A model generated the notes under the pieces. That model made no database searches. It worked only from the letters and a program-made list of their open reading frames with translations, and was not told the origin of the DNA. A stretch of 64,000 nt of DNA from Phallus indusiatus (Eukaryota > Basidiomycota > Agaricomycetes > Phallales > Phallaceae): assembly GCA_027605045.1 (NCBI GenBank), contig JAQFWX010000084.1:87710-151709 (forward strand). The letters run 5' to 3'. Shown here one piece after another: positions 1 to 11,027 of the stretch. The position numbers were made by a program, and so were the translations under genes. Within the stretch, counting starts at the first letter, position 1. Each line of letters opens with the position of its first letter.

Positions 1-150
1 TCACGGGGCATGCCGGGCGTGACATGCTTCCCCTCATTTTTCCTTATTTATTATCATTGACATATATTCATTTCTATTTTCATATTTCCTGTACATTATT
101 ATTATCCTCCGTTTATTTCTTCTGTCTCTATTCCACTTCTCTACTTACAT
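1..150 (-). repeat. Partial inverted copy of the 5169-5802 foldback element
   Basis: The first 150 bases resemble the reverse complement of the interior of the foldback element at 5169-5802. They share the TCACGGG...GCCGGGC motif, the CTTATTTATTATC stretch and the TTCTGTCTCTATT stretch, in the same order. The copy is cut by the window edge, so its full extent is unknown. No coding sequence was seen. Confidence 0.55.
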
Positions 151-1439
151 GCATTGTGCTGTAATGATCCAAAGTATATAGCTATGTGTGTCAGCTATAA
201 ATGATCGGAAAACTATGAAGATATTTATTTATGAGGTCCTTAGTCTACCGTGGAGCAGGTCCTGGTGATTTCGGATAGAGAGTGTGTGAGTGAATGAATG
301 AAGGGGAAGTGAGAATGTAGTATGTATGTGCTGATATCAAACCAATACAAATAAACACTAACACCAACTGTGGGAAGGGGGGGGGGACTGAAAAACGGAG
401 GACCTGCAATCAATGATGACTGTTATCCTTATGCAAGTTAGTAATGCAATAAACTGAAAATAAAATCGCTAGTTTAGACTCTGAGACCTCACTCAAAGTT
501 AATCCACAGGTAAAGATGTGAGTGTAAAAATAGATGTGAGATGAAACACTAGACTTGAGTTTGACTTAAACTTGACTTGACTGAACTCAACTGTGAGACA
601 ACTCGTCTAGTAGAATTGCTGCTGTTACAAGTATTTACATACAGTATTTATACCTTTCAGAGTACATAGCATTGGTGAGACGATCACTCATCATTCACTA
701 GGACAACAAACAAAAAGAAATAATAGGACCAAAAGGGAAAATGGGGGAATAGGGGAATCGCGAGAGAAAGAAGGGAGATACAATTACAACAAAAAGAAGA
801 GATTTTATATCGACAGGAGAAATGATGGCGGGAAAATCAAGAACAGAAAACAAACAAACAAAAGAAACACAAAAGAGAGATCGATAGGAAAAGAAGGAAC
901 TAACTCATAACACAGCCTTGCCATAATCAATACCTGGCACTTCCCATGCTGCCTCTACCTTGAACCATACCACCATCCTCTTATTCTTCCTACTGATCAG
1001 GTATCTGTCGATGGATCCATCGAGTTCTTAGAGTACCCTTGGCTTCTATCAAAAGGAAGGGATCGCGATCTTGACTGATAAGTACTATTCTTCTCCTCTT
1101 ATTCTAATCTCCTGTATTGTCTAGGTATTGGGTTGACTATCATGGGACGCATGTGATTTTGATTTCGGTGTAGTCAAGGAGCATCAGGTATAAGCTCTTC
1201 ATGTTCTTCATATTCGGGCAAAGGAGCAGTGTTGATATGGAGGGGGTTCAGAGAAGACATTGAAAGGGGTATCTAAGAAAAGGACATAATTGTGGAACAA
1301 GGCAGCACGATAGAAGATAAGATGCCAAATTAAGATTCCAGGACAATGAGATACAAGGGCCCCAATCAAAGTATACATATGAAGCTGTTAGAATATGATC
1401 TGTACATCTCTCTAAGTAGATTAGATTATACCAGCGCTA

Positions 1440-1460
1440 TGGGCGCCTAATAGGCGCCCA
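1440..1460. repeat. 21-bp near-perfect palindrome
   Basis: The sequence TGGGCGCCTA followed by ATAGGCGCCCA reads almost identically on both strands. It is GC-rich in an AT-rich setting and could be the end or core of a small inverted-repeat element. Its function is unknown. Confidence 0.6.
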
Positions 1461-1501
1461 GATGCGGTATAGGTAAGCCTGGAGTGATGGGAATACTCTT
1501 T

Positions 1502-1584
1502 ATACAGAGTATTCACCATCTGTCTCCAGGTATGTTCATAATTCATGAAATAATATATACAGAGTATTCACCATCTGTCTCCAG
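1502..1584. repeat. Direct repeat of about 28 bp, two copies
   Basis: A unit beginning ATACAGAGTATTCACC and ending TGTCTCCAG occurs at 1502-1529 and again at about 1556-1584. The copies are essentially identical and about 55 bp apart. They may be a local duplication within a transposon scar. Confidence 0.7.
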
Positions 1585-3139
1585 TGTTGTTAAGGTTAAT
1601 ATAACATCGTCTCTATACCAATTTTAATAGAAGCTTGCATAATATGAATATGAATGCATTCGTTTACTTTGATTTCATCAGATAGCTTCAGATCATTATA
1701 AAAATACTGAAAATCAAGCACTGGATTGTAGTGTCGTGACTATGGATCATCTTCTTCTACTTCTACTTCATTGCTTTTCAATTGATATTTGTGAACCACA
1801 GTTTGAAATTTGCCATGTAGTCTATATTGTAACAGTTTTTATCAGACCACAGGGAGGTCTGATAAAGGGTTTTCTTATTTTCCCACAAGTGCACAGAATT
1901 TCTGTCTATTGCTCAGTTAGGCTAATAGGGAATTACATGCAGTAGTAGTAGGAAAGATTAAGATTAACTAATGTAACTACTGGTCACACCGCTGTAAGGG
2001 TGTGACGGACACTTAAGCATCACGCTGTGATGCGCAACTACTACTGCTGCAGTGCCTTTGGCACTGCATGGGCACTTAATAGGCCCCAGGAGGGCCCATT
2101 CCTATATCCCAAATCTGTTACATATATGGAGTGTTGTCAAAGGATGTTTGGAGCGAAGAGGAAAGAGGAAACTATATTATAATAGAAAATAAAGAGATTT
2201 ATATACAACGAAACTGTTAATCCGCTGAGTCTAAAAACCTCCTTTGAAGGAAAAACTAACTCAGCGACATTTATTAGTAAGCATTAGTGTCTAACATGGA
2301 GGAGGTGAATTAAGGTTGGGATAATAAGGAATAGAGATGATGGGGAGAGCATGATAACCAAAGGGTTGGATGAACATAATGGATAAAGGGAAGGTTAAGA
2401 GTTGAAAAAGAGAATTAAAGCTCTGAAACAGGAAGAATGTTTTTGGTAAAATGAAAGGTGCGAAACTTCTCCAGAATCATTATTCTTTTACTCCTTATTG
2501 TTCTCCAAAATTTTTTTTGATCAGGCTTGTTCTAGGAAACCAGAACAAACACATCAATGTCAGGATACGTGCTAGGATCCTTAGGGCTAATCTAGTATAC
2601 TGTGCATATAGTATAGATGTATATGCTGACCCACGCGTTATCATATCCATCGTACAGTACCCAGTATGCCGGTCCATATCATCCTCTCATATTCTCCCGT
2701 ACTTCCACCATTTCTCCATATGCTTCTATTCTGTCACCATCTTCCTCTTTCTCATGTTCTCTTATTCACCATCGACTACCTCCTTTCCTATTAGTAGATA
2801 TAGCACCTGACTGTTATTGGTAGAGATAATGTACTCATGTATATATATACACCTGTGCGTGCAAGAGTAGTTCCTTGCACTATTATAGATTGGACTACTG
2901 GGTTATACTCCGTCTGATCCTTAAGCTAACTACTGAATGATTGTACCCTTACAGTCAAAGTGTGTGAAGGGTTTGCTGATATTGGAGAGGTCGTATGGTC
3001 ATTTTGGAAGAAGTAAGGGATTGAGGGGGTGAAGGATCATGAAATGAAGAGTTTGGAGATTCTTTAGGGATAGGATTGGGCGATCGATAAAATCCTATGG
3101 CAGGTTGATGATTACATGCTATTAGGATCCATTGGCTGG

Positions 3140-3640
3140 GAACTAGTGTGGTCACAGTTTGGTTCAGCCTGGTTTTTTGACACTTTTTGCCGAACCGAAA
3201 ACTGAACCAAACTGTTTTACATTGGTTTGGTTCAGTTCAGTTTTTATTGGTTTGGTTCAGTAATTCAAACCAGTTCATAATAGTACCTGAAATTTTCTAG
3301 ATTTCAACGAATTTAGATGATTTTGGATGGTTTTTTTTTTGCTTATGTAACACGAGCGCCTATTTAAGCACCCAACTTATCTTATAGATATTCGAAAAAG
3401 TATTTATGACATATTTTTTTATTCCCAGTTTGAGCAATTTTTGAGCTCTCTAGAGCCAAAATAAAATAAAAAATCACAACAAAATTCACCATTTTGACTC
3501 AGTTATATAGCAATATGTGACTCGGTTTCTGAACCGGTTCAAAATGGTTCCTATTGGTTTGGCAATTTTTCAAAAATTTCCGAACCGTGAACCGAACCGT
3601 TTGAAAGACTGAACTGAACTCATCAGTGATCTGGGTTTGC
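3140..3640. repeat. Degenerate element rich in GGTTCAG/GAACCG repeats
   Basis: The two sides carry inverted clusters of short related motifs (GGTTTGGTTCAG on the left, GAACCG and CTGAACTGAACTC on the right) around an AT-rich centre. This matches the layout of the hAT-like MITE at 3793-4497, which has its own sub-terminal repeats. The terminal repeats are too diverged to fix the ends, and no target duplication was found. Confidence 0.4.
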
Positions 3641-3792
3641 AACTTCGGCAATCCTGGATGACTTGGCGCGGTCTGGGAGTTTCAGCTGTGATGCTTAAGC
3701 GCCCATCACACCCTTATAGCGGTGTGACTGGTAGTTACATTAGTTAATTTTAATCTTTCCTACTACTACTGCATGTAATTCCCTATTAGCCT

Positions 3793-4497
3793 TAAGGCTG
3801 TTCATGGGTGCCAACCCGCGGGTTTGGGTACCTGTTTTCGGATACCCTTGGTTACTCAGACCCAGACCCGCACCCTCGTGGGTTTTTCCCACGGGTACCC
3901 GTGCTTTTAAAAGCCAAACCCGCACCCTAGGGTTTTACCCGAGGGTCTACTCAAATATGCAGGTACCCACGGGTACCTGTGGGTAAGTACCTAGCACCCA
4001 CTTATGTAAACAAAAATTGAAAATGTAGATATCAAAAAATTATCTAATACATTTTTTTCCATTTTGGATTTGGAGCAAAATTGAGCTTTCTAGAGCAAAA
4101 ATAAAAAATTTGCACAAATGCCTCGATAATTGCTTTGGGCGTCTATCGCTTAAGTGGGCGCTTATGTAAGCTAAAATCGAAAATGTAGGAAAAAATAAAA
4201 TATTTAGTACATTTTTTTCCTTTTTTGATTTGGAGCAAAATTAAGCTCTCTAGAAGCAAAATAAAAAATTTGCACAAATGCCTCCTCTAGTTCAAAAATA
4301 AAACCTGGGTACCTGCGGGTACCTGCAAAAAATTCAAGGCTGAAACCCGCACCCTTGCATTTTTACAGAAGTCCATACCTGCACCCTCGGGTTTTAAGCG
4401 AAATTAAACCCGCGGGTTTGGGTACCCGAACCTGCGGGTTTTGTGACGGGTACCTGTCACGGGTACCCGGGTATAGCCATACCCGTGAACAGCCTTA
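3793..4497. mobile_element. hAT-like MITE, 705 bp, 8-bp target duplication
   Basis: The element starts TAAGGCTGTTCATGGG and ends with the inverted counterpart CCCGTGAACAGCCTTA. It is flanked on both sides by the exact 8-bp duplication ATTAGCCT (3785-3792 and 4498-4505). Eight-base duplications are typical of the hAT superfamily. Both arms carry sub-terminal repeats of GGGTACC-type motifs. It lies inside the right arm of the larger inverted-repeat element, whose uninterrupted left arm shows the empty site. No coding capacity is seen. Confidence 0.9.
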
Positions 4498-4526
4498 ATT
4501 AGCCTAATTGAGTAATAGACAGGAAT

Positions 4527-4871
4527 TAAGGGTGTTCACGATTCTAGATCCAGGTCTTATGGATCTAGGTCAACAGGTTTTAAAGTCTCCAAAATTGAAA
4601 CCTGGATCCTTACAGGTCAGATCTTCACAAATCCGGTTCTAGGTCTTCACAGATCTTGACCTGTTGATCTATAGACAAATCTTAGCTCTCATCAAGTTTA
4701 AATAGGTTTTGAGACAGTTTAAATTTTCAAAACTTTTCAAAACCCAGACCTGGATCCTTATAGGTCGGATCTTTCACGGATCCATAGTCTCATGGATCTG
4801 TGTTTTACGGATCCGATCACGGATAAGATCTGTTGACCTGTGCATGGGACCTGGAATCGTAAACACCCTTA
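4527..4871. mobile_element. hAT-like MITE, 345 bp, 8-bp target duplication
   Basis: The terminal repeats are TAAGGGTGTTCACGATTC at the left end and its inverted counterpart, ending CACCCTTA, at the right. The flanks are the exact 8-bp duplication ACAGGAAT (4519-4526 and 4872-4879). The interior is rich in GGATC-type repeats (GATCC, AGATCT, GGATCTG). This is a second insertion into the same right arm, only 22 bp from the duplication of the first. Its TAAGG-type terminus resembles that of the first, so both may depend on related transposases. Confidence 0.9.
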
Positions 4872-5080
4872 ACAGGAATTCTGTGCACTTGTGGGAAAAA
4901 TAAGAAAAGCCCTTTATCAGACTCCCCATGGTCTGATAAAAACTGTTACAGGTGTCAAATGAGCTGGAAGTGAGTTGTTCAGGAAGATAGGATTTGAATG
5001 TCCGCTTTTAGGCAAGCAATCCAAATTACCAAAAAGGGAAGATTTTGGTGCGTGACAGTGTGCTTGTACCCAGCATGATG

Positions 5081-5178
5081 TGAAATAGAGACAGAAGGAA
5101 TGAATGGGAGGTAAATGTAAAATATGGAAATGATAAATGGAATAGACATAAAGTGATGCCGATGATAATGTTAGGGCT
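5081..5178 (+). repeat. Partial copy of foldback-element interior
   Basis: This stretch (GTGAAATAGAGACAGA at its start, GATGCCGATGATAAT near its end) matches 5397-5512 inside the foldback element, in the same orientation. It directly abuts the left end of that element, which suggests an older fragment or a nested or rearranged insertion. Confidence 0.65.
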
Positions 5179-5802
5179 ACTCAGCTCAGACTAGAGGGAG
5201 GGGATCCTAAGCAATTATATTGAGAAAATACTAACTACTCACCTAGAGGTAGGGACCCTCACTCTAGGTACAGCTACTATATACATAAAACAACGACACG
5301 GTGTGCGACCCTGGCACAGCTAAGTGCCAGGCGCTCAAGCCAAATCTAAGCGATGTGATGTCACGGGCATCACGCCGGGCACGAGCGAGTAGAAAAAGTG
5401 AAATAGAGACAGAACAAAGAAACGGAAAGTAAAAGTAAAATACGGAAATGATAAATAGAATAGAAATGAAATGATAAATAGAATAGAAATGAAATGATGC
5501 CGATGATAATAAATAGGAAAATGAGAGACGGCGGTAGCGTACCCTGACAGATAATAAATAAGGAAAATGAGAGAACAGTGGTAGCATACTCTGACAGGTT
5601 TGGCTTGGGCACCTGGCACTTAGCTGTGTCAGGGCTGCACACCGCGTCGTCGTTTTATGTATATACATAGTAGCTGTACCTAGAGTGAGGGTCCCTAAGC
5701 TTGTTCTCTTAGGATCCCCTCCCTCTAGGTGAGTAGTTAGTGTTCTCCCAATATATTAGCTTAGGATCCCCTCCCTCTAGTCTGAGTTGAGTAGCCCTAA
5801 CA
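5169..5802. mobile_element. Foldback (long-TIR) element, 634 bp
   Basis: The ends are TGTTAGGGCTACTCA and TGAGTAGCCCTAACA. The inverted arms extend about 180-200 bp inward and share the CCTAGAGTGAGGGTCCCT and GTCGTCGTTTTATGTA regions in inverted order. The centre contains a short tandem duplication (AAATGATAAATAGAATAG twice, about 5446-5490) and a second one at 5510-5590. ORFs across it are shadows of the repeat. A matching target duplication was not found. Confidence 0.8.
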
Positions 5803-6918
5803 CCCTGTACCTGCAGGTATATAGGTATTCCCACGGGTTTGCAGGTATTCCCATGGGTTTGCAGGTTTTTTTAGGGGTATACCTGCAGGTATAAATAGAG
5901 GTATACCATATACCTGCAGGTTTGACAATATTGAAACCATACCTGAAGAGGTTTTGAGATCTGAAGGTATGTCAAACCCTTGTACCCTTACCTGCGGGTG
6001 TCAAGTACCGATATCCGGGAACGGTAATAGATACTATAATGTATTTTAGTCGCTGAATATAACACCAATAACTGTCACCGTTGGTTGACGACAGTCGGGA
6101 CTTGGCCTCAATCTATAAGAGATTGTGCTACGACAGTCTTCTTCAGGATTTGTCCTGACGTTCGTCACAAGCGTCGAGTTCGTCAAGGACGTTTCTGATA
6201 TGGGCGTTCCGAGCTTCGAGAGCCGCGAGCTGTATCTCGTATTGAATGATATCAAGCTCGACAATAATGAAGAAGGCTTCAAGATGTAGCTCTCGGCAAC
6301 GACGGATGACTTCCGTCACTGCAAGTCTCGAGGAAAGATCTCGACGTTCAATGATGAAGAGAATAAGAGAAAAGAGAGTTTATAGAGATATCGAACTACG
6401 TTCGATATTAAGTCTGGAGAACTATCTACATGTATGCTAGGGTTTATATACACGTCAGATAAATAATTCTAGCTCAGTTCAAAATAGATTCCGAACTTGA
6501 GAAATGTAAACAAGTCGTGAGATTCGTAAGTTACATCAATATATGCAGGGTATGATGTCTCATGTGATGAACATGAGGTGCGCAGGGATGAGAGCTGTGC
6601 ATACATGGACCTACGTTCATCATCTATGATCTCATAACCGGAACGTGCATGGAATATTCTAGAAAGGGCTTTCCGCGGGTGTTCCAGGAGTTAAGAGAGA
6701 CGGGTACGTCTCTATTCGAGTTGCGAGGTTGATTGAGATGACTGAATGCGAAGGTCTTATCATGAGTGACGTAAGCGAGATAAGATTACGGAGATAAACG
6801 GTAAATGATTGGATATGGATTATGTAACGTTACTGGAAGTGATGTCATGAATCGGATCATGACAGCGGGTATAGGTACGGGTAATACCTCCCATACCTAA
6901 TACCTGTTGAGACCCTTA
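5797..6918. mobile_element. MITE-like host element split by a solo LTR
   Basis: After removal of the LTR at 5999-6864, the remaining halves (5797-5998 and 6870-6918) form an element full of ACCTGCAGGTAT/GGTATACCT motifs. The right end carries a TAAGGGTC-type terminus on the minus strand, as in the hAT-like MITEs nearby. The left boundary merges with the foldback element and is uncertain. Confidence 0.45.
5999..6864 (-). mobile_element. Solo LTR of a retrotransposon, 866 bp
   Basis: The unit begins TGTCA and ends TGACA, the usual TG...CA LTR ends with a 5-bp inverted repeat. It is flanked by an exact 5-bp duplication GCGGG (5994-5998 and 6865-6869). A TATATAAACCC box lies on the minus strand near 6440-6455, so the LTR is probably read leftwards. 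No internal gag/pol region remains, so it is a recombined solo LTR. The superfamily (Ty3 or Ty1) cannot be told from the LTR alone. The short ORFs inside it are not genes. Confidence 0.85.
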
Positions 6919-7895
6919 ATCTCATACTCTAAAAGTCCAGTCCTAGTTGTCATTTGACTGTCTAGGCCTGTAGTGTGATGTTACGTTCTTGATGTTGTAC
7001 TCATACGTACTAGCTGCATACTTCCTCATTCTCTGAAATTCAGGGATATTGTAAGCTGGGCAAGTGGGCGTATGTAACGGTTCCGCTATGAGCAGCGGAC
7101 TACTATTAACCATAGTACATATTCGTATATACATACAATTGTATGCAGACGATCGTCGCCTGCACAAGTACCTAGTATTATGTAATGTACATAGGCGCCA
7201 TCACACCAGTAAATACCGTGTAACGGTAAAGGCGCCGGCAGCCTTTCTTACCTGCACTTGCAAATATACAGCTTTATACTGTTTGTTGTGAGTCCGTAAG
7301 AACCGGGCTAATCGTAAACTGTAACGAAACGTTACAGCGTAGCATACAAGCTGAAGCCAAGTCCCTCTCTCCGTACTCCTCTGTACTTTAGTTATGTGTT
7401 TCATATTAGCCCGGAATTATCCGGGATTAGTCCGGAACACCGATCTTGACAGAATATCAGGTGGGCACTACATGGGACACACGGAAGTATTCTATTTTTA
7501 TTCAGTCCTTAATCGGTCCTTAAAATTTAGCAGTGGGGGTGACATATGACCGCTACAGTTCCTCAGCCATTTTCTCAATCTCAATCTCTTGACCTTGGAT
7601 CTTGACAATCAACTGCATGCAAGGGTTTGAGTGACATCCGGTCCTCTAGTAAATTAAATTTATAATACTTGCTGCATACAGTAGAAAGATTGCACAATAT
7701 CAAAAATATGAAATTTCTAGAGCATAACTGTTTCGTCATACACACCCCAGAAAATCAAAATACTTGTCAATTATCTTGGTAAAGCTTAGCACGCAAGAGG
7801 CAACCTCCGCCGCAAATTTCGCTCGTGTTTTAAGTCACAGGCGTCGAAGTTCATCACATTTCAATACATGATACATGCTTTGGCATATTCTGGCC
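6919..7895. other. Non-coding region downstream of SEC13
   Basis: No gene could be supported. The stretch contains small palindromes (for example CTGTAACG-AA-CGTTACAG near 7318-7337) and scattered short ORFs without family resemblance. The part next to 7896 should contain the SEC13 3' untranslated region. Confidence 0.4.
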
Positions 7896-9297
7896 TCAGC
7901 TCGACATTTCACTTACACATTCCCATCCTCCTTGTAACCTTTCTTTCCAAAGTGTGACCTTGCCGTCGCCACAGCTAACAGCCAAGATGTTTCCAGCCAA
8001 ACTCCAGGACACCCGCCAAACAACGTCAGGAAATTTATTGTTGGATGCACCGGGTGTAGAAGATGGATCCAAGAGAGTCTTCACCCAGGGCGAAGTAGGC
8101 ATATCCTTAGTCCAAATTATTACTGTCTTATCCTTTGAGGATGTTCATCATAAACTTGCTCTCAGGATTTTGAACAAGTGAAAAACTCACTTGTGATGCT
8201 GTTGCGATGTACGAACGCGGAAGACCAATATTCGGAGCCCATGCAACGTCGCGAACCCAGTCTGAATGTCCCTCCAAAGTTTCTTCTTCAAACCATGCTT
8301 GCTGATCTTCTCTACAATGACCCTGAGAACATTGGCGAAAGGTTAGTGTTCGGGAAAACAGACCTATATCCCCAAATCTTTACAAGATTATCACAGCCGG
8401 CACTGGCGAAACGTTTGACAGTTGCGTAAGAGGGTTGGTCCGACTCTGAAAATGAATTTGGTTGCTGAGCGGATTGCGTGGTTGGTGTGATTAACGATCC
8501 TGGCAGCACTGCCGGAGCCCAAGAGACTGCGTTGCAGCCTATGGCGTGGCCATTGAAAGTGTCGGCGCCCCATGTTCCATCATCTGAGGGGAAATGTAGA
8601 ACGTCACATACAAAAACTACGAAAACTTTGATAATATGCACCTTTAAATGTCAAAACTGACAATTTCCCGTCGGAGGATGCGCAAGCGACAATTGACCCT
8701 AGCTCATGAGGAGCCCAACTAATTGAGTTGACTGCAAAGGAAATCATGCGCATGTTGATGAACCATACTGTTGCAGCACTAACCAGACGCCGTATGAAGT
8801 GTGTGTTCTTTGATTTTGGTCCATGTTCCAAAACCGCCACCTTGAGCTTGTCCTTGGGGCTGTTCTTTCCAAATAAAAACTTTTCCATCATATGAGCACG
8901 AAGCCAGGATGTGGCCAAACTTTGGATGTGCCCATGCAACCTGCCACACTGGGCCGTTATGTCTAGAATAGAGCTGTGAGTAAATAGCCACGCGACATAT
9001 AACGACATAGATACCCTTTCAATGTTTGACCTTCTTTTCTTTGTACTTCGCCATTCACGACTTCAAAGACTTTCACGGCGCAGTCCGACGAGCAAGTCGC
9101 TAGTCTTTTACCATAGTAATCCAGTTGGGCATCATGCTGTAGGAACAGGTTAGGACGAAGGTACGCGGAGGGCAATTGGTCTTACAATAATGTCGGCATG
9201 AGAAGTTTCGATAGATATTGTTTTTGAAGAAGCCGCGCTTGCCTTAAAAACTTCATATAGGGATATAGAAGAGAGAAGTGGTGTCTCGACATACCAT
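7896..9297 (-). CDS. SEC13: SEC13, COPII coat / nuclear pore WD40 protein
   Basis: Sec13 forms the outer COPII cage with Sec31 at the ER and is also part of the Nup84 nuclear pore subcomplex. Eight coding exons give about 342 residues, against about 300-320 in yeast and human. WD40 signatures lie in order: the blade with [11 protein letters not shown], then [53 protein letters not shown] and [14 protein letters not shown], ending in [12 protein letters not shown]. The start was chosen because the ATG at 9297-9295 lies directly before a GT donor and joins in frame to an exon at 9242-9186 that leads into HDAQLDYYG, the conserved Sec13 beginning. The coding part of exon 1 is therefore only the Met codon. 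The acceptor of exon 7 (near 8311) was chosen to keep the frame. The gene is divergent from the phosphate carrier, with 213 bp between starts. Confidence 0.93.
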
Positions 9298-9510
9298 TTT
9301 CTACGTTGGTGATGTGTTCAAGGCGTCTATGAAAGACGTGGTGATGTACGTGTCCGTGAAGCGTCACATGTCACGGTGCACGTTCGCTTCGGAGTAAACC
9401 GGCGATATACCGAAGCGCTGCGTTTTGAGGCGCCAAAAATTTCCTGCTTTCCATCTCCCGAACTACTTTCATCGCGATCGACTTTTTCTTCATAATTTGA
9501 GGACGAAGTC
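9298..9510. promoter_or_regulatory. Shared divergent promoter, SEC13 and phosphate carrier
   Basis: Only 213 bp separate the two start codons, so both promoters and both 5' leaders must lie here. No clear TATA box was identified. This is inferred from gene layout. Confidence 0.5.
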
Positions 9511-10737
9511 ATGTCACTAGTACCTCCATCCACGAAGTGGGATTCCCGGTCTGTTTTTGGCTTTCCTATTTGTTCATCAAGGGATTATTGATTCCTTTTC
9601 CCCAGGTTTGCTGGCCCTATTCCACACAACGCATCATATTACTCCAAGTGTATGTTGGGCGGTCTACTCGCCTGTGGCCTTACTCATGCAGCGATTACCC
9701 CGCTTGACGTTACAAAATGCAATATGCAGGTGAGAACACTTCCGTTTTTATTGATCCTCATTAACTTTTCGTTTCCTGCTCAGGTAGACCCCACTAAGTA
9801 CAAAGGTCTGACCCAAGGTCTCCGCACTTTGATAGCCGAAGAAGGGGCCAATGGCATTTGGAAAGGGTTCGGTCCAACTCTCGTCGGATACTCTGCGCAG
9901 GGACTGTTTAAATACGGTCTATACGAAGTCTTCAAAGATGTTTACTCAAACCTTGCCGGTGAAGAAAGCGCCACCGCTTACAAACCTCTTATCTGGGTCA
10001 CCGCTTCTGCCTCCGCCGAATTCTTCGCCGATATTGCTTTATGTCCATTAGAAATGACCAAAGTCCGCATCCAAACCAGCCCAGCGGGGTCATTCCCGAC
10101 TGCCTTTGGTCCCGCATTAGCTGCTATGCGAATCAACAAAGCCGAAACTCGATACCCCTTCGGCTCTTTGGTTCCCCTTTGGTCGCGTCAGGTGCGTCCA
10201 CTAAAAAAAGTACAAGCGATGCCATTACTCATTTTTTTAAAAAAAATAGATTCCGTACACCATGGCCAAGTTTTTTTTCTTCGAAAAAGTCGTGCAATTG
10301 TTTTACACTCACGTTTTCACTGCGCCTAAAGAGACTTACAACGCGACGACCCAACTTGGAATCACCTTCGCTTCCGGTTACATTGCTGGTGTCGTTTGTG
10401 CTATTGTTTCTCATCCCGCTGATACCGTCGTCAGTCTTATGGGTAAAGCGGAAAACAAAGGCAAATCTATCGGAACTATCGCCAGTGAGGCAGGTCTAAA
10501 GAAACTGGCCACAGGTGGTCTTGGAACTAGGGTGGTTATGATTGGTATGTTTTCTTTACGATTTCTGTCTTATCAATCATACCAATCATTTACTTATTTT
10601 CATCAGGTACACTAACGGGTAAATTAATCGTCTATATTTTTGTTTCTGAAAGTAACAGCTTGTTTCTAGGGTTCCAATGGTGGATTTATGATACATTTAA
10701 GAGTACAATGGGTCTGGGTACTACCGGTGGAAAGTAA
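9511..10737 (+). CDS. Mitochondrial phosphate carrier (SLC25A3/Mir1/Pic2 type)
   Basis: The product imports inorganic phosphate across the inner mitochondrial membrane for ATP synthesis. Six exons (9511-9548, 9606-9729, 9784-10191, 10250-10544, 10607-10618, 10670-10737) give 314 residues, the normal carrier length. Exon 2 encodes YYSKCMLGGLLACGLTHAAI followed by the carrier signature TPLDVTKC. Later repeats carry CPLEMTKVRIQ and SHPADTVVS, the three PX(D/E)XX(K/R)-like motifs. The DPTKYKGLTQG segment is typical of the phosphate carrier branch. The ATG at 9511 was chosen because its exon ends in a good donor and splices in frame to FAGPIPHNASYYSKC. Exon 5 is a 12-nt microexon that restores the TLTGFQWWIYD segment. 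Whether it is the Mir1 or Pic2 orthologue is not resolved. Confidence 0.92.
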
Positions 10738-11027
10738 ACACCAAAACCGCTCCTAGAGTACATAGCAAAAACCTACCTTTTCCTCTTTTATTTCATCTTC
10801 ATACAATCAATTCTCTAATTTGATCTAGCTGATATCATCCAATATGCAGTCTTTGCCTATTGCATTCTTTTTTGCTTAGTACCGTGGTGTTATTTAACGC
10901 TCTTTCTCGTAATATTAGACTGCATTAGAGTTTCTACATGTATCAATGCCGGACTGCCGGTAATTGTTATTTTCGAACTCAGTCAAACAGTGTGCATTTG
11001 TGGCAACAATTACACTAGTCCGCGACC

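Larger units (their letters stand above)
151..1827. other. AT-rich non-coding region
   Basis: No gene could be supported here. The sequence is AT-rich with purine-rich runs (about 700-900) and stop codons in all frames. A short ORF that starts at 1736 runs into the inverted repeat beginning at 1828 and resembles no known protein. A palindrome and a direct repeat inside the stretch are listed separately. Confidence 0.5.
1828..4950. mobile_element. Large long-terminal-inverted-repeat element, with nested insertions
   Basis: The two ends begin with the same 20 bases (TGTAACAGTTTTTATCAGAC) in inverted orientation, at 1828 and at 4950 on the other strand. The inverted arms run about 205 bp: 1828 to about 2032 on the left, and pieces between about 3686 and 4950 on the right. 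They remain highly similar. The right arm is interrupted twice by smaller elements (3793-4497 and 4527-4871). Without those insertions the element would be about 2 kb. No transposase was recognised between the arms, so it is probably a non-autonomous DNA element. No clear target-site duplication was found at the outer ends. Confidence 0.8.

Noticed and set aside
1736..1945. 69-codon ORF
   Set aside because: Its second half is the terminal inverted repeat starting at 1828; the frame is not conserved in the right arm.
6046..6282. 78-codon minus-strand ORF
   Set aside because: It lies wholly inside the solo LTR and has no resemblance to a known protein.
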